A DNA stretch of 64,000 nt from Dendrolimus kikuchii (taxonomy: Eukaryota > Arthropoda > Insecta > Lepidoptera > Lasiocampidae), in contig CM034401.1 of NCBI GenBank assembly GCA_019925095.2, positions 3,565,838 to 3,629,837 of the forward strand, given 5' to 3'. Each line of letters starts with the position of its first letter. Position 1 is the first letter of the stretch. Both the position numbers and the translations under genes were made by a program. This document shows, in pieces, positions 10,291 through 20,925 of the stretch. The notes beneath the pieces were generated by a model, which made no database searches, had not been told where the DNA came from, and was given only the letters and a program-made list of their open reading frames with translations.

Positions 10291-11090
10291 AATCCACAAT
10301 ATCTTCTCGATATCTTCGCGGCTGTATAATAGTAAAAAAAAATGGTATCATTTACCATTAACAGACATGGCATTAGTCGAAATGAATATTGAAAAAGTAC
10401 CAAAATTTTAAACATTTATTTAGCGAGTTTTTGCTTATAACTGTTTATAATGATGGAGTGCCTTACCACGCCATTGCAATTAACAGAATAGCGACATCAG
10501 GCAAACCTACGATTGAGACGATAGTGTCCGGCATTTTTGACGAGATAATAATAGCGGAATTATGCCCCAGGACACTAGGAACACAGAAAGGTGGTTACCT
10601 GACTCTGAGCAAACGCTCCAAACACAAGTAGGTTCTAATGCTACAATGACGATGATAAACGCCATCTCGTTAACACTAACAATTCTCAATCATTTTCCTC
10701 TCACTATAAAAAATACGTGTTAGATCTGAAAGGCCACGTGATGCTATTTAAAAACACAAACAGCTACCGACGCCATGAATAGACAGCGCGGAGTCTTTGT
10801 TATTATATTTGTTTTATCTTCAACTTAGTGGACGTGTTTCACACTCACTAATAATTACTGACACTAAATCATAACGTTCACGTGGCATAAACATCCTTTC
10901 CCGTCTACGAGCCGGTTTAAGAAAGACGAAAACACCAAATACAACTCGCTGACAGCCTATTGTAAGCTAATAGTCATAATCTTTGTTTGCTTTGTTTTAG
11001 TTATGTCGAATTTATTTACACGGTACGGCACTACACTAGCCGTATGGGAATGTTTATGAGTTGCTTTTTCAATCAAGTACAGAAATATCA
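10291..11090. other. Intron, no assigned feature
   Basis: Contains an open stretch at 10389-10631 with no recognisable protein. No repeat match seen. Confidence 0.3.
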
Positions 11091-11490
11091 TTTACTCTTG
11101 GGTAAGTTAGGGTTAGGTAGGTAGGCACGAACAACAGAGTGCCATTTATGCTTATTCTTACACACCTCACTTGCGTCTTTGACATTCATAACTCTTGTCA
11201 TGCAAGCTCGTCTGTTCTTAAGGCTCCTGACATCACCGTCTGCTAGTACACGATCAATTTGATCATGGAAGGTGTGTCGTGGCCTTCCACAACTTCTGCA
11301 TCCATCCACTTTTGCATTGTATATCTGTTTAGTCATTCTTTCATCATGCATTCTTTCCACCGGAGCATTCCTTTGCTTACCTTCACCCCGACACTCTCTT
11401 TCATACCAACTCTCTTTCTTACTTCGGTATTACGAACGCGGTCCGTGAGCGTCACTCCGCAGATTGGCACGTTGTGTATGTAGTATGTTA
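11091..11490 (-). mobile_element. LINE-B fragment, longer copy
   Basis: Minus-strand copy covering VERMHDERMTKQIYNAKVDG and downstream codons, plus degraded upstream codons (RIRNTEVRK region) at 11380-11480. The C-terminal end and tail differ from the consensus (LPNPN instead of PARELA), with taggtagg in place of the GTAT tail. No clear target duplication. Confidence 0.75.
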
Positions 11491-11578
11491 TGTTATGTAT
11501 GTAGCCAGTAGCCGAGTTGAGCAGTGCTCAGCTCAGCTTTGATCTCAGATCAGTCAAATCTGGTATTTCAGGGGAACT

Positions 11579-11887
11579 TTTTTTTATAGCTTGAGTTCAG
11601 CAGACAGGCAAAAGGCCCACCTGATGAAATCGGTTACCATCGCCTATTGACATTTGCAACACCAAAGGTCCTATAAATGCGCTGCTGCTCTCTTAAGGGA
11701 GATCAGAACCTGGTCACTAATGCCGGAATACAACTCAAGGTTGTTATGGCGAAATACTTTTGACTAGGGGTGGTCGCCTTCCAATCGGACAAATGCCCTA
11801 CCACCTGGCTGTGGGTTGTTTTGTCGCCTCTTACAACAGGCCGCCCGGCCGCAGGAAATTGTATTCTTTCTCCGTTCCTGCATGGAT
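11579..11887 (-). mobile_element. Repeat A, near full-length copy
   Basis: Whole body from the T-run/agttcagcagacaggca to cgttcctgcatggat, with minor substitutions. Confidence 0.8.
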
Positions 11888-12109
11888 AAACACAATCGAA
11901 CGTTCACGGAGTGACCTCCGGTAGACTGTAGGTAATACTTTTAGGGAGGAGTGTTATGTATGTGTGATGCGCTTGTCATTAGGCTGCGTTCTAAAAATAA
12001 ACTGGTCCATTACAATCCCGAATTTGATTCACACGCGCCTGTTCCGAAGCTATCAGAACAAAAATAGTAGATTGATACAAGTGAGATGAAAATGACCTAT
12101 TTGGGCATG

Positions 12110-12325
12110 AGAGGGTTAATACTTAGAGTGCCTAAATAGGGCTTTCAGCTGAGGTGAACGAACACCTTGCTTTTCATTTCGAGTATGAGGAAAGTAACTA
12201 AAAACCTATTAGTTAAACAACAACAATTTCTCTAATAAAATCAGGCGTTAAATCCATATCTAAATTTGATCAACTCATTGAAATGACAATCAATCAACAT
12301 CACATATGAAATGACAAGTACATAT
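12110..12325 (+). repeat. Dispersed repeat, family L
   Basis: Shares gagtgcctaaa.ag, gagtatgaggaaagtaa, tctctaat.aaatcaggcgt and catatgaaa.g.caagta with the inverted copy at 55200-55440. Non-coding; class unknown. Confidence 0.6.
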
Positions 12326-12334
12326 CTTTATCAC

Positions 12335-12510
12335 ACGGGACATCTGTATTACACGGGACTTGAAGAAAGCCCGATTGTAGGGTAGATATTGGGAACAACA
12401 GACTCCGGGAGTGAACTCCACTCTTTTGCGTTGCTCATCAAGAAGGTGGACGTGAAGTGCTTTGTTCATATAAGTGGGATGACTACCATATACCGGTGCC
12501 GCATACAAGT
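12335..12510 (-). pseudogene. LINE 3'-end ORF relic
   Basis: Minus-strand translation gives ...HVHLLDEQRKRVEFTPG... YLPYNRAFFKSRV, the kind of C-terminal stretch found after the reverse transcriptase in several insect non-LTR elements. The relic at 46070-46190 is comparable (KLWNVLPEALF...GIFKCR). Short and isolated. Confidence 0.45.
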
Positions 12511-13042
12511 GCGTCTAATCAGACAATCGTCCGATGATGGAAGGAAGACGGGATCCGATTGAAATGCTTCGATGGACAGTCCGAAATGTATCCTCTATAT
12601 ACAGAACCCTACGTCTTGCGCGGATTGCCAAGCACTTGCCTTACTTTATTATTAGTAGCTACGTATCGTTACAGTCCTGCAGCAAACATCATCAAGCAAC
12701 AAAAATTGCGCGTAATTATAATAATTATCATATTACGTAATCCATTCTTATCACGATTCAATGTTAGTCATCTAAACCAATAACTCTGTTAGTATAAAGC
12801 AAAATTTTTTGGCGCACCAAAATTTTCCACGGAAATACGTAGTTTGTGAAATAATTTATAATATGACATTTACAGGCTTGGGATCCGATCATCAAAACTA
12901 TTAAGAACCAAAACCAGCAAAAACTAACTGTCAGAGCTCAAGTGACTGTGAGCTCTATTTGCGTGCACCGGAACACAAACCAACTTGACAGACAATTTCT
13001 CTTTTTATTTTGTCTCACACCCATTTTGTTTTGATCTATACA
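12511..13042. other. Intron, no assigned feature
   Basis: Two overlapping short open frames at 12534-12783 have no recognisable similarity. AT-rich beyond 12700. Confidence 0.3.
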
Positions 13043-13117
13043 TCTATAAAGACAAATAAAATTAAGTGTCTGTTTGTAATTTCAAAATAACAGCTTTTTA
13101 CTAAATGCTGTAAGTAC
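13043..13117 (+). mobile_element. Helitron-like 5' end fragment (family Hel-4)
   Basis: Starts A|TCTATAAAGACAAATAAA and contains gtgtctgtttgtaatttc and cagctttttactaaatg, also seen at 23467 and 57010. Breaks off before the 3' end. Confidence 0.5.
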
Positions 13118-13139
13118 GCTTTCTCCGTTCTTGCATATT

Positions 13140-13545
13140 TACCAAATACCAGCTCGAGACACTCGAGTGCATAGAGAAAAGAGCTAGGAATCTGATAGGC
13201 AGTAACCGATTATTTAATGAGAGGCTTCAGAGCCTAGATCATCGACGCAAAGTCGCTAGTTCGTCGGTATTCTATAGGATACACTTCAGCGAGTGTGCCA
13301 CGGAATTTCACGAATTCATTCCTCTCTCACCCTTTTACCACCGGACAAGCAGACGTACGAGCTATACGCCACCGATATATGATGGAAATACCAACACTTA
13401 TACGTGCCGCTGAAGAGTGAAACTCTTTACCGTCGTCCGTTTTTCCTGAAAAATACAACCTAGGTGTCTTCAAGTCTCGCGTGAACAGATATTTTCTAGA
13501 TAAGGGTGCTCCACCTTAGATTGTATTTCCACCTGACAGGCGCAA
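13140..13545 (+). pseudogene. LINE C-terminal ORF relic (Jockey/CR1-like)
   Basis: Plus strand reads LECIEKRARNLIG... RLQSLDHRRKVASSSVFYRI, then ECATEFHEFIPLSPFYHRTS and, after stops and shifts, a remnant of the usual ...VFPEKYNLGVFKSRVN ending. This order (SLEHRR..SLxxFYR, IP...FYxRTSR, ..LPxSVFPxxYN) is the C-terminal signature of a common non-LTR retrotransposon. Broken by stop codons. Confidence 0.65.
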
Positions 13546-13579
13546 TGTCGGTCAAACGCGGATCTAATCCTTAAATTTT

Positions 13580-13889
13580 ATCCGTGCAGGAACAGAGAAA
13601 GAATACAATTTCCTGCGGCCGGGCGGCCTGTCGTAAGAGGCGACTAAACAACCCACAGCCAGGTGGTAGGGCACTTGCCCGACTGGATGGCTACCACCCG
13701 TGGTCTAAAGCATGTCGCCATAACAACCTTGAGTTGTGTTCCGGCATTAGTGACCAGGTTCCAGTCTCCTTTAAGAGAGCAGCAGCGCATTTGTAGCACC
13801 TTTGGTGTTGCAAATGTCTATAGGCGATGGTAACCGCTTTCCATTAAGTGGGCCGTCTGCCTGTTTGCTGAACCCCTGCAATAAAAAAA
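13580..13889 (+). mobile_element. Repeat A, near full-length copy
   Basis: atccgtgcaggaacagag to cccctgcaataaaaaaa, with all conserved blocks. Followed within 10 bp by a SINE in the opposite orientation. Confidence 0.8.
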
Positions 13890-13894
13890 TATAT

Positions 13895-14145
13895 TTATAA
13901 CTGGGAACGGACAGTATACCCGCCACGCTTGTCGAAGGCGGCTTGGCAGGTCTAACACATCGCTTATCTCGATATGCAGGTTTCATCACAATGTTTTCCT
14001 TCACCGTTGTTAGCACGTGGTAATTGTAACAATATGCACATTAGGTCAGAAAACTGCCTAAATGGTGCATGCGTTCCGGCCAGGATCGAACCTGTGACCT
14101 TTTTAGTTTGGGACGCGTTCTCTGGCCATTACGCTACCACGACTT
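13895..14145 (-). mobile_element. tRNA-derived SINE, family S1
   Basis: Minus strand: tRNA-like head with gtagcgtaatggccag (box A-like) and box B ggttcgatcc (complement at 14083-14092). The body is gcacgtg, ggtgaaggaaaacat, gataagcg and gtatactgtccgttccc. Same family as 63333-63600, with the 3' tail cut short here. Confidence 0.75.
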
Positions 14146-14700
14146 CACATATTCAATATTTAATAAAAAATCTAGATAGATTTACTTGCCCCCATGAGCT
14201 TTACTGAGGCGGTGTAAGCATCTTTAAAATCAACCCCATCATGCGAGCATCGTTACAACTACTGGGCAAAGATACTAAAATATATTGTACCTGTAAGCAA
14301 CATAGACTATATTTAATACACCAAACAATGGGGCTCTGTCTTAAGAACGAACCAAGAATCGGTAGACAAGGTAAAGCAAACAGTAGTAATCTTATCTATG
14401 GTTGGTAAAGTCAAACGTGGTAGCAGTTTGTTCTGGGATCAGTGCAAACATGATAAATGATTTTGGTTTTAAGCGTTGGTTTGCTTTTTGGGAACGAGTT
14501 CCGGTCGGGGCGAGTGCATTACGGCCTTGATGAGCTATTACAATTTATTCACTTTACGAGATGAATGAATTATTTCAAATTCAAAAGTTTTATATGATAT
14601 TTAACTTCATCTATAAACATTTATATATTTTGTAGATATGTATTTGTATGGCATGTATATTAAGTATATATATATACATATATATAATTTATGTATTTCT
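14146..14700. other. Intron, no assigned feature
   Basis: AT-rich with a (TA)n run at about 14664-14690. No match to the local repeat families. Confidence 0.3.
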
Positions 14701-15176
14701 TTAAAGACTACGGGCCGTAAAAATGCCCCGGACTTTTGGAGGACTTGCGTGGGGCCACGGGGAGGCCAACACGTAGAGGCCCCTTGACAAATTTAATCTA
14801 AATGTGGCGGGACACTGACCGTCGGTTATCCCTGTCTACACCATATAATGCACCCAAGGAGCCGGCTAGTGTAGGACTATTGTGGGAAATGAGAACAGAA
14901 AGCACCGGGCTATTGGGGTTAGCTGCTAGTGGTACTAGGGGTCTGGGAATATGGGGAATATAGCGTAATTTATGTATTTATTATTAAAAAGTAAGTAGTT
15001 TGTACTATATGTTACGTATACCACCATTGCCATTATCATCTCAATTAATTCCTGGGGTTGTCTGGAAGAGATCGCTTTTTAGCCAAAGGCCGCCCTTTGT
15101 ACATAACTAAATATAATTTTAGTCTAAGTTCATTTTTGTATTGGTGTATAATAAAGTGTTATCTATCTATCTAAAT
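14700..15176 (+). mobile_element. Non-LTR retrotransposon 3' UTR relic
   Basis: The last part carries cctggggttgtctggaagagatcgc, aaaggccgccctttgtac, a poly(A)-type aataaag and the tail ttatctatctatcta. This is the usual 3' end of a widespread lepidopteran LINE. A fragment of the same tail is at 40722-40785 on the other strand. The upstream GC-rich piece (14720-14960) is not identified. Confidence 0.55.
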
Positions 15177-15223
15177 TCTACTGGAGAACATTTTTTGATT
15201 TGATTCTTCTTCTCTTCTTATAG

Positions 15224-15475
15224 GTATATAAAAATCAATTGCTGTTCGTTAGTTTGGCTAACACTCAAAAATGGCCCGACGGATTTTGATGAAATTTTGT
15301 GAATGTGTTTGAGTGAGTTTAGTTTTACAATTAGACCCGGTAGGTGGCGCTAAAATCGGTTTCTAAGAATTTGTTTGTGTTGGTTTGAGTGGTTAAATGG
15401 TTTAGATTCACAATTGGACTCGGTAGGTAGCACTGCAATCGGGTTTTAGACTTTTATTTTTTCAAGGCTTGACAA
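15224..15475 (+). mobile_element. Helitron-like element, Hel-3 relative, 3' end missing
   Basis: Shares tataaaaatcaattgctgttcgttag and aacactc.aaaatgg with 7186-7632. It then holds two tandem parts with acaattagacccggtaggtggc and acaattggactcggtaggtagc about 93 bp apart. No CTAG terminus found. Confidence 0.45.
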
Positions 15476-15583
15476 CGTCTGCCGTGGTCACTAATATAAT
15501 TTAAAACAACGTGTTACTACTGTTTAAGAATAAGCGACAGGAAATTTCCCAGCAATACGTCTAGATAAAACCCCGTCATTGCA

Positions 15584-15894
15584 TTTTTTTTTATTGTAGG
15601 AGTTCAGCAGACAGGCAGACGGCCCACTGGATGGAAAGCAATCACCATCGCCTATGGACATTTGCAACATCAAAGGTGCTACAAATGTGCTACTGCTCTC
15701 TTAAGTGAGTCTGGAACCTGGTCACTAATGCCGGAACAAAACTCAAAGTTGTTATGGCGGCATGCTCTAGACCAGGGGTCGTAGCCATCCAGTCGGGCAA
15801 ATGCCCTACCACCTGGCTCTGGGTGGTTTAGTCGCCTCTTACGACAGGCCGCCCGGCGGCAGGAAATTGTATTCTTTCTCCGTTCCTACACGAA
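15584..15894 (-). mobile_element. Repeat A, near full-length copy
   Basis: From ttttttttattgtaggagttc to ctccgttcctacacga. Diverged at the acceptor-like AG (gtag). Confidence 0.8.
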
Positions 15895-15971
15895 TAATTT
15901 GTCTCCTTTTTGAAGTGAAACTTCTTTGGAATAGCTGTGATTTGAAAATCGATGAAGCAAAAAAGTGACAC

Positions 15972-16315
15972 TAAAAAGAGATAAACACATAAAATTCAAT
16001 CTTATTTAATTCTAATAATATAATGAATACATTTCTCTTTACTATTTAGTATTAATTTTTAATTAAAATAAAATTTAAAAGATTTCAAATGAATGAGCTC
16101 TATGTGTGTATAATTAAGGCAGATATTCTTTTATACGTAGATCAAAGGACATTGAGCGTAACAAGCGTTTATAGTGTAATTTAGATAGAATTCTTTTTGA
16201 ATTATAATATACGAATGTAGGCCACACGAAATATGTTTATATTAATAAAAGTTAGAGAAGAATTATCTGTGAGTATATTATCTGAAGTTTCACTTCTACT
16301 GAATGTGAACTGCAC
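15972..16315 (+). repeat. Dispersed repeat, family K
   Basis: Second copy of the repeat at 9905-10290, about 40 bp shorter through internal deletions. The end block gagaagaattatctgtgag with tatctgaagtttcac also flanks the LTR at 52280. Confidence 0.65.
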
Positions 16316-18054
16316 ACATACAATTTTTTATATATATTATTTCTTCAAGTTTATGCTATTAATTCCTCAGTTGTTATTTACAAATGTAGGAAAACACACC
16401 AGCCTCAGCGACGCCAGAATATAACATTCATTTTAACATAATTTAATTTGTGTATGTTTCTAGTTAATATTATTTAAATTCAAATATTTTAGGAGCTGCA
16501 TATGCGGCAAGGTACTCCACTTTGTTATTTTGACTACTATTTACAAAATGAATTCGGTATTTTGACTTTGTGACTTAGCTACGTCGACAGTAGTTTAGTC
16601 CTCGCCTGGGTAGGTATAGGGATGTGGAGGTGTTCCTACCAGCGGGTAGAAGCCGATATTACCTATATATTTTACCTTGAGAAGTACCTGAGGAAGAAGA
16701 AATTTCCACATTATTGACTTCAATTGTTAAAAAAAACTAAAAACATGGAATAATCTGGGACATCTAAAATACAAGGATTTTTAAATACAAATTTTTATGT
16801 TTATAATTTTTTTCTCCTAACACGAGATAAATCTTTCAACAAAATAAAAATTCCACTTGGCACAAGGCTCCCCTTTACTGGGCAGATCTGAGGATTTCAC
16901 ACATTAGGATGGATTGTACAAAGGTAACGGATCGTATACAGTGACACAATGTCAGTCAAACGCAAAGCTTTTCAATTTAAAAATATATATATATATACTG
17001 TAGAAATCTTAGTCAATTCGAAAGAAGCTCGTAAAAATATAAAACCTCAAAAGTTGCGTCATTAAAAAAAATGTTATTAAAAAACAACAGCAGAAAAAAA
17101 AGTGTAATTGCAACAAAAAATTAGACAGCACTAAGACAGTTAAAGGGAATGTGAAAGCAAAGCCACGTTTAATTATGTCGTAAAAATAAAAATTAAATAA
17201 AAAATGCTATAGGGGAGGAAAAGTTTTGCGACCGTAATTTTAGCTAACAATTACGACAGGAGAGTCTCCCTTCGAATGTTTCATACTATAGAATTACTGA
17301 TTTAAGCTTTATAATACAATTTAAAAGAGTATAGTTCTTATGTATGACGTATCATCCAATCTTAGGGTACATAACTTTAAGTCAAATTTAAAGTAATGCA
17401 ATGTTAGGCTAAATCTAAATTAATTTACTGTTCGCCCGGTTTAAGTTATGACATCATAAATTGCTATTCTCCTACAAACTCTAGGCAGCTTCGGCGTGTT
17501 GCAAAATAATAAAAAGTGCCTCATTTGACTTGACTGCCAAACCTTATTATGAAGGCAATAACCAACCATTTGAACATGGTCTGCCCTGTAAATAAATAAA
17601 AATGAATAACTGAATAAGGCTTTAATAACAAAATATAAAAGAACACACAATTTATATTTATTCTCATCATCTATTGTATTTTTTGAATTATTAATTGACA
17701 AAGCAAAACCAATATACCAGTATAAACCAATATAGTTAATAGACTTTTATAAACATCTCAAGTTAATCGCCTCAGCAGTACATATGATGTTACAATAGTT
17801 CCAATACAGCAAGTCACCTTAACTGTCAGGTAGCTACGTTTCAATTCTATCGAGGCATTTTTATTTACAAAACTAATTACGTTTGTCTGATGGGGTATCA
17901 GTTGGGTTGCCAGATCATGTGCATCAAAAATCAAAGAAAGAAAGCTTTCGAAAACATATATGTAAGATAAACTACAACTAAGCTGGAAGCCAATTCTGGT
18001 ATGGTAAGAGGCTTCCATTATATCCCTGCTAGACCTTGGATAATGTTACTCTGT
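16316..18054. other. AT-rich intron without assigned genes
   Basis: Mostly unique AT-rich DNA. A (TA)n run lies at 16984-16999. At about 16840-16975 gacacaatgtcagtcaaacgc echoes the tail of the LINE relic at 13140. Open frames on the minus strand at 17441-17701 and 17758-18018 have no recognisable similarity. Confidence 0.35.
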
Positions 18055-18240
18055 GTCACGCAGATGTATCCAAGGCTTTAATGCGTTCTATGAGTTACGA
18101 CATTGCTAGTGACGCTAAATATTGACAGATAGCTTATATAGCTAATCATTAACGGCGTTATATTTCACGTTATAATTTTAATTTGGACACAGCCACTAAC
18201 ACTAAGATTCACCCAGATGTAGAAGGTGCATAAGGTATAT
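18055..18240. repeat. MITE-like repeat, family H
   Basis: Shares gacgctaaatattgacagat and the right-hand inverted end ggacacagccactaacac with 39026-39214. The left inverted end is degraded. Confidence 0.6.
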
Positions 18241-18719
18241 AACCTGACGCAGGCTAAGCCGCAGTCTTAGGTCTCTATCGTTGTCTTTTTAACTAGTAAA
18301 ACAAATAAATCTTGATGAAATCTGTTAAAAATATTAACAAAAAAAAGAATCTTCTTAAAAATACATCTTTTTAAAGATTGAAATTGCTTTAATAAAGGTA
18401 CATTAACGTCCTCATTTTCATCACGATTAACTAGTAAATTTTAAAAAAATTAACATATCGTTGTCCACATATATTTTGGTCCTTCTACTAAGAATATTAT
18501 TGTAAATGAAAATCCAAAACTTTTCAACATAAAAGAGTATTGCTTGATAATTGTCAGTTTCTAGAAGCAACCTAAAGAAATCTGTGAAAATAACTTATTT
18601 TATCTCTCTGTGTGTCATCAGCTATTTCTATGCACGCCCTTTATTTACGAAGTCTATTAATAACGTTAACTAACGAGTTAAGGAACCTCGAATATTTGTA
18701 TCAAAACTAATAATATATT
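18241..18719. other. Intron, no assigned feature
   Basis: AT-rich unique sequence; nothing recognised. Confidence 0.3.
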
Positions 18720-18950
18720 TATCCGTGCAGAAACGGAGAAAGAACACAATTTCTTGCAGCCGAGTGGGCTGTTATAAGAGGCGACAAAATGACTACCTAC
18801 TACCACTGATCTAGAGTACGCCACCATAATAAGCTTGAATTGTGTTCCGGCATCAGTGGCCAGGTCCCAGTCTCCCTTTAGAGAGCAGCAGCGCATTTGT
18901 AGCACCTTGGTATTAAAAATATATTGAACTCGTGCAATTTTTTTTTTTTT
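18720..18950 (+). mobile_element. Repeat A with internal deletions
   Basis: Starts atccgtgcagaaacggag. The middle (cccacagccaggtggtagg...) is replaced by tgactacctacta, and most of the 3' quarter is lost, ending gaactcgtgcaa. The run after the end is T-rich, not A-rich. Confidence 0.7.
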
Positions 18951-18984
18951 ACATATGTGGGGAAAATCTTTACACCTGCCAACA

Positions 18985-19168
18985 CTCGATATCAAACAGC
19001 TCCCGGTGCTTCATTTGATTCGTTGACAGTTAATAAAGACATTCCATTGGTATTAGAGATCTTATTGCATTTGAGATGTAGCCGTCCGATGATGAAGTCA
19101 TTATTGTTCGTTGCCTTTTTTGTTCACCTATATACTGTTCTGTTAATTATTGTTTGAATGTCTTATTA
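18985..19168 (-). repeat. Diverged relative of repeat A (segment X)
   Basis: Carries, in order, attggta.ttagagatctta, gtagccgtccgatgatgaag, tttgttcacctat and attgtttgaatg. All four blocks reappear in the same order inside the repeat A copy at 19624-19935, but separated by standard repeat A sequence. Otherwise hard to align to repeat A. Confidence 0.4.
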
Positions 19169-19623
19169 GCTTAGTACAATGTTACGATATGGTATCAGAA
19201 TAAAATGGAATTAAAACAGTAAATTCAAATTCAAAATAAGTTCCACTAGAGAACACTTTTTGAAGATCATATATAAGTCAAATAATCACAATAATAATAG
19301 TTTTTAGTTCAGGTAACAGACCCATAGTGATTTACAATAAATATGTGAAGATAGTTACAAAATAAAATAAATATTAAATTTACAAAATAAATTATAGCGT
19401 CATTTCTTATACTGATTTAGGTGTACTGATAGCAATTTCCTAAACATAGGTTCTTCTAGATTTTGGGATACAACTTTCAAAATATATTATTAGACAGTCT
19501 ATGTCTAATTCTTGTCCGAAAGGAAGCAATTCTTTCAATTCTTATTACAGCGAACAAGTCATTCTCGCTTCAGAAAATATAGTAAAACATAAATATAGTC
19601 CAAATTTGAATCTATTTCGTATT
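19169..19623. other. Intron, no assigned feature
   Basis: AT-rich unique sequence, no recognisable coding or repeat. Confidence 0.3.
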
Positions 19624-19935
19624 CTTTTTTTTATTGCAGGAGCTCAGTAGACAGGCAGACGGCCCACTTGATGGAAAGCGGTTACCATCGCTTATAGACA
19701 TTTGCAACACCAAAGGTGCTACAAATGCGATGCTGCTCTCTTAAGGGAGACTGGAACCTGGTCAGTAATGCCGGATTGGTACTTAGAGATCTTATGGCGA
19801 CATACTTTAGACCAGGGATGGTAGCCGTCCGATGATGAAGTGCATTACAACCTCGCTGTGCCTTGTTTTGTTCACCTATTACGATAGGCCGCCTGCCGCT
19901 GTTAATTTTATTGTTTGAATGTTCCTGCACGGATA
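19624..19935 (-). mobile_element. Repeat A, patchwork copy
   Basis: The first half is standard repeat A. From 19775 on, blocks of segment X (19775-19794, 19821-19841, 19866-19879, 19899-19921) alternate with standard repeat A blocks, ending gttcctgcacggat. Confidence 0.7.
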
Positions 19936-20174
19936 GAAATAAAATATTCTATGTACAACGTGTTATCGCTGTTTAAAGGAGAAGAAGCGGCAAAAACTCC
20001 CCAGCAACATGTCTAGCTAAAAATATTTCTTTTTCGTCATAATTATTTATCTACCTCATGCTCTTTTTCAAATACATAGATAGAAGTTGTTATACAATTA
20101 CTTTTCAAAGAATTAATGGAGTAAATTCATCATTTACAAATTGTACCTGGAGAGAACCGCACAATGAAGTATTA

Positions 20175-20375
20175 TGTAATGATGTTGCTACTTCTGTAAT
20201 AATGTTACAGATATAGGCCGTTTCACGCATATAATTATAGCGATGGGTTAAATGCGTTATTTGGGATGCGACATTATTAATGACGTTAAATATTGACATA
20301 TAACGTTTGTATACACTGATGTGGCTATTCGGTGACGGCGTTATTTTTAACGCTTTAAAGAAAACGCATTTGAGT
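20175..20375. repeat. MITE-like repeat, family H
   Basis: tgggatgcgacattattaat, gacgttaaatattgacatat and cactgatgtggctattcgg match the copies at 5500 and 39026. Ends are degraded. Confidence 0.6.
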
Positions 20376-20556
20376 ACAGTCAATATGTTTAACACTATTG
20401 CAGGTGCGGTCGCACCATAAAAATGACCAAGTCAAATAATTTATTGTACAGTACCATGGTGCATGGAGTAAGCAGGTGGTAAAAATACATTGTTATAAAG
20501 ATCGACATTTTACTGACCCGTTCGGCGAACATATTTCTTTATAATTATTAATATAT

Positions 20557-20747
20557 TGAAATATTCAAATTGATCGTGTACTAGCGGAGGCAGACGGCAG
20601 GAGCTTGATGGAAAGACGAGTTACCATCGCCTATAGACATGAATGTCAAAGAGGCAAGTGAGGTGTGTAAGAATAAGCCTAAATGGCACTCTGTTGTTCG
20701 TGCCTACCCCGCAAGGGAACTGGCGTGAATTTATGTATATATGTATG
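20557..20747 (+). mobile_element. LINE-B fragment interleaved with repeat A sequence
   Basis: Flanked by the 11-bp duplication tattaatatat (20546-20556 and 20748-20758). Both ends are LINE-B (caaattgatcgtgtactagc; gaatgtcaaagaggcaagtg to the tail). Between 20587 and 20643 LINE-B words (caggagc, gacgag) alternate with repeat A words (gcagacggc, ttgatggaaag, gttaccatcgcctatagac). The reading frame is destroyed. Confidence 0.8.
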
Positions 20748-20794
20748 TATTAATATATATAATATTATATATAAAAAATATTTTTTATGGCGAC

Positions 20795-20925
20795 TATACT
20801 TTAGAAACCAGGGGTATCTAGCCGTTATTAGTCTTGGCAATATTAACATGTACCATTATTAGGCTGTGGTGTTGAGAAGTCGCCTAATTACGACAGGCTT
20901 GATGACAAACAATAAAAAAGTATTT
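20795..20925 (-). mobile_element. Degenerate repeat A fragment
   Basis: Recognisable words (atggcgac, atactttaga, ccaggggt, ggctgtgg, agtcgcct, ttacgacaggc) are in order, but separated by short AT-rich insertions. Confidence 0.5.

Noticed and set aside
20795..20925. Third mosaic copy
   Set aside because: The inserted words are short and AT-rich and can be explained by ordinary indel decay, so it is not claimed as a template-switch product.
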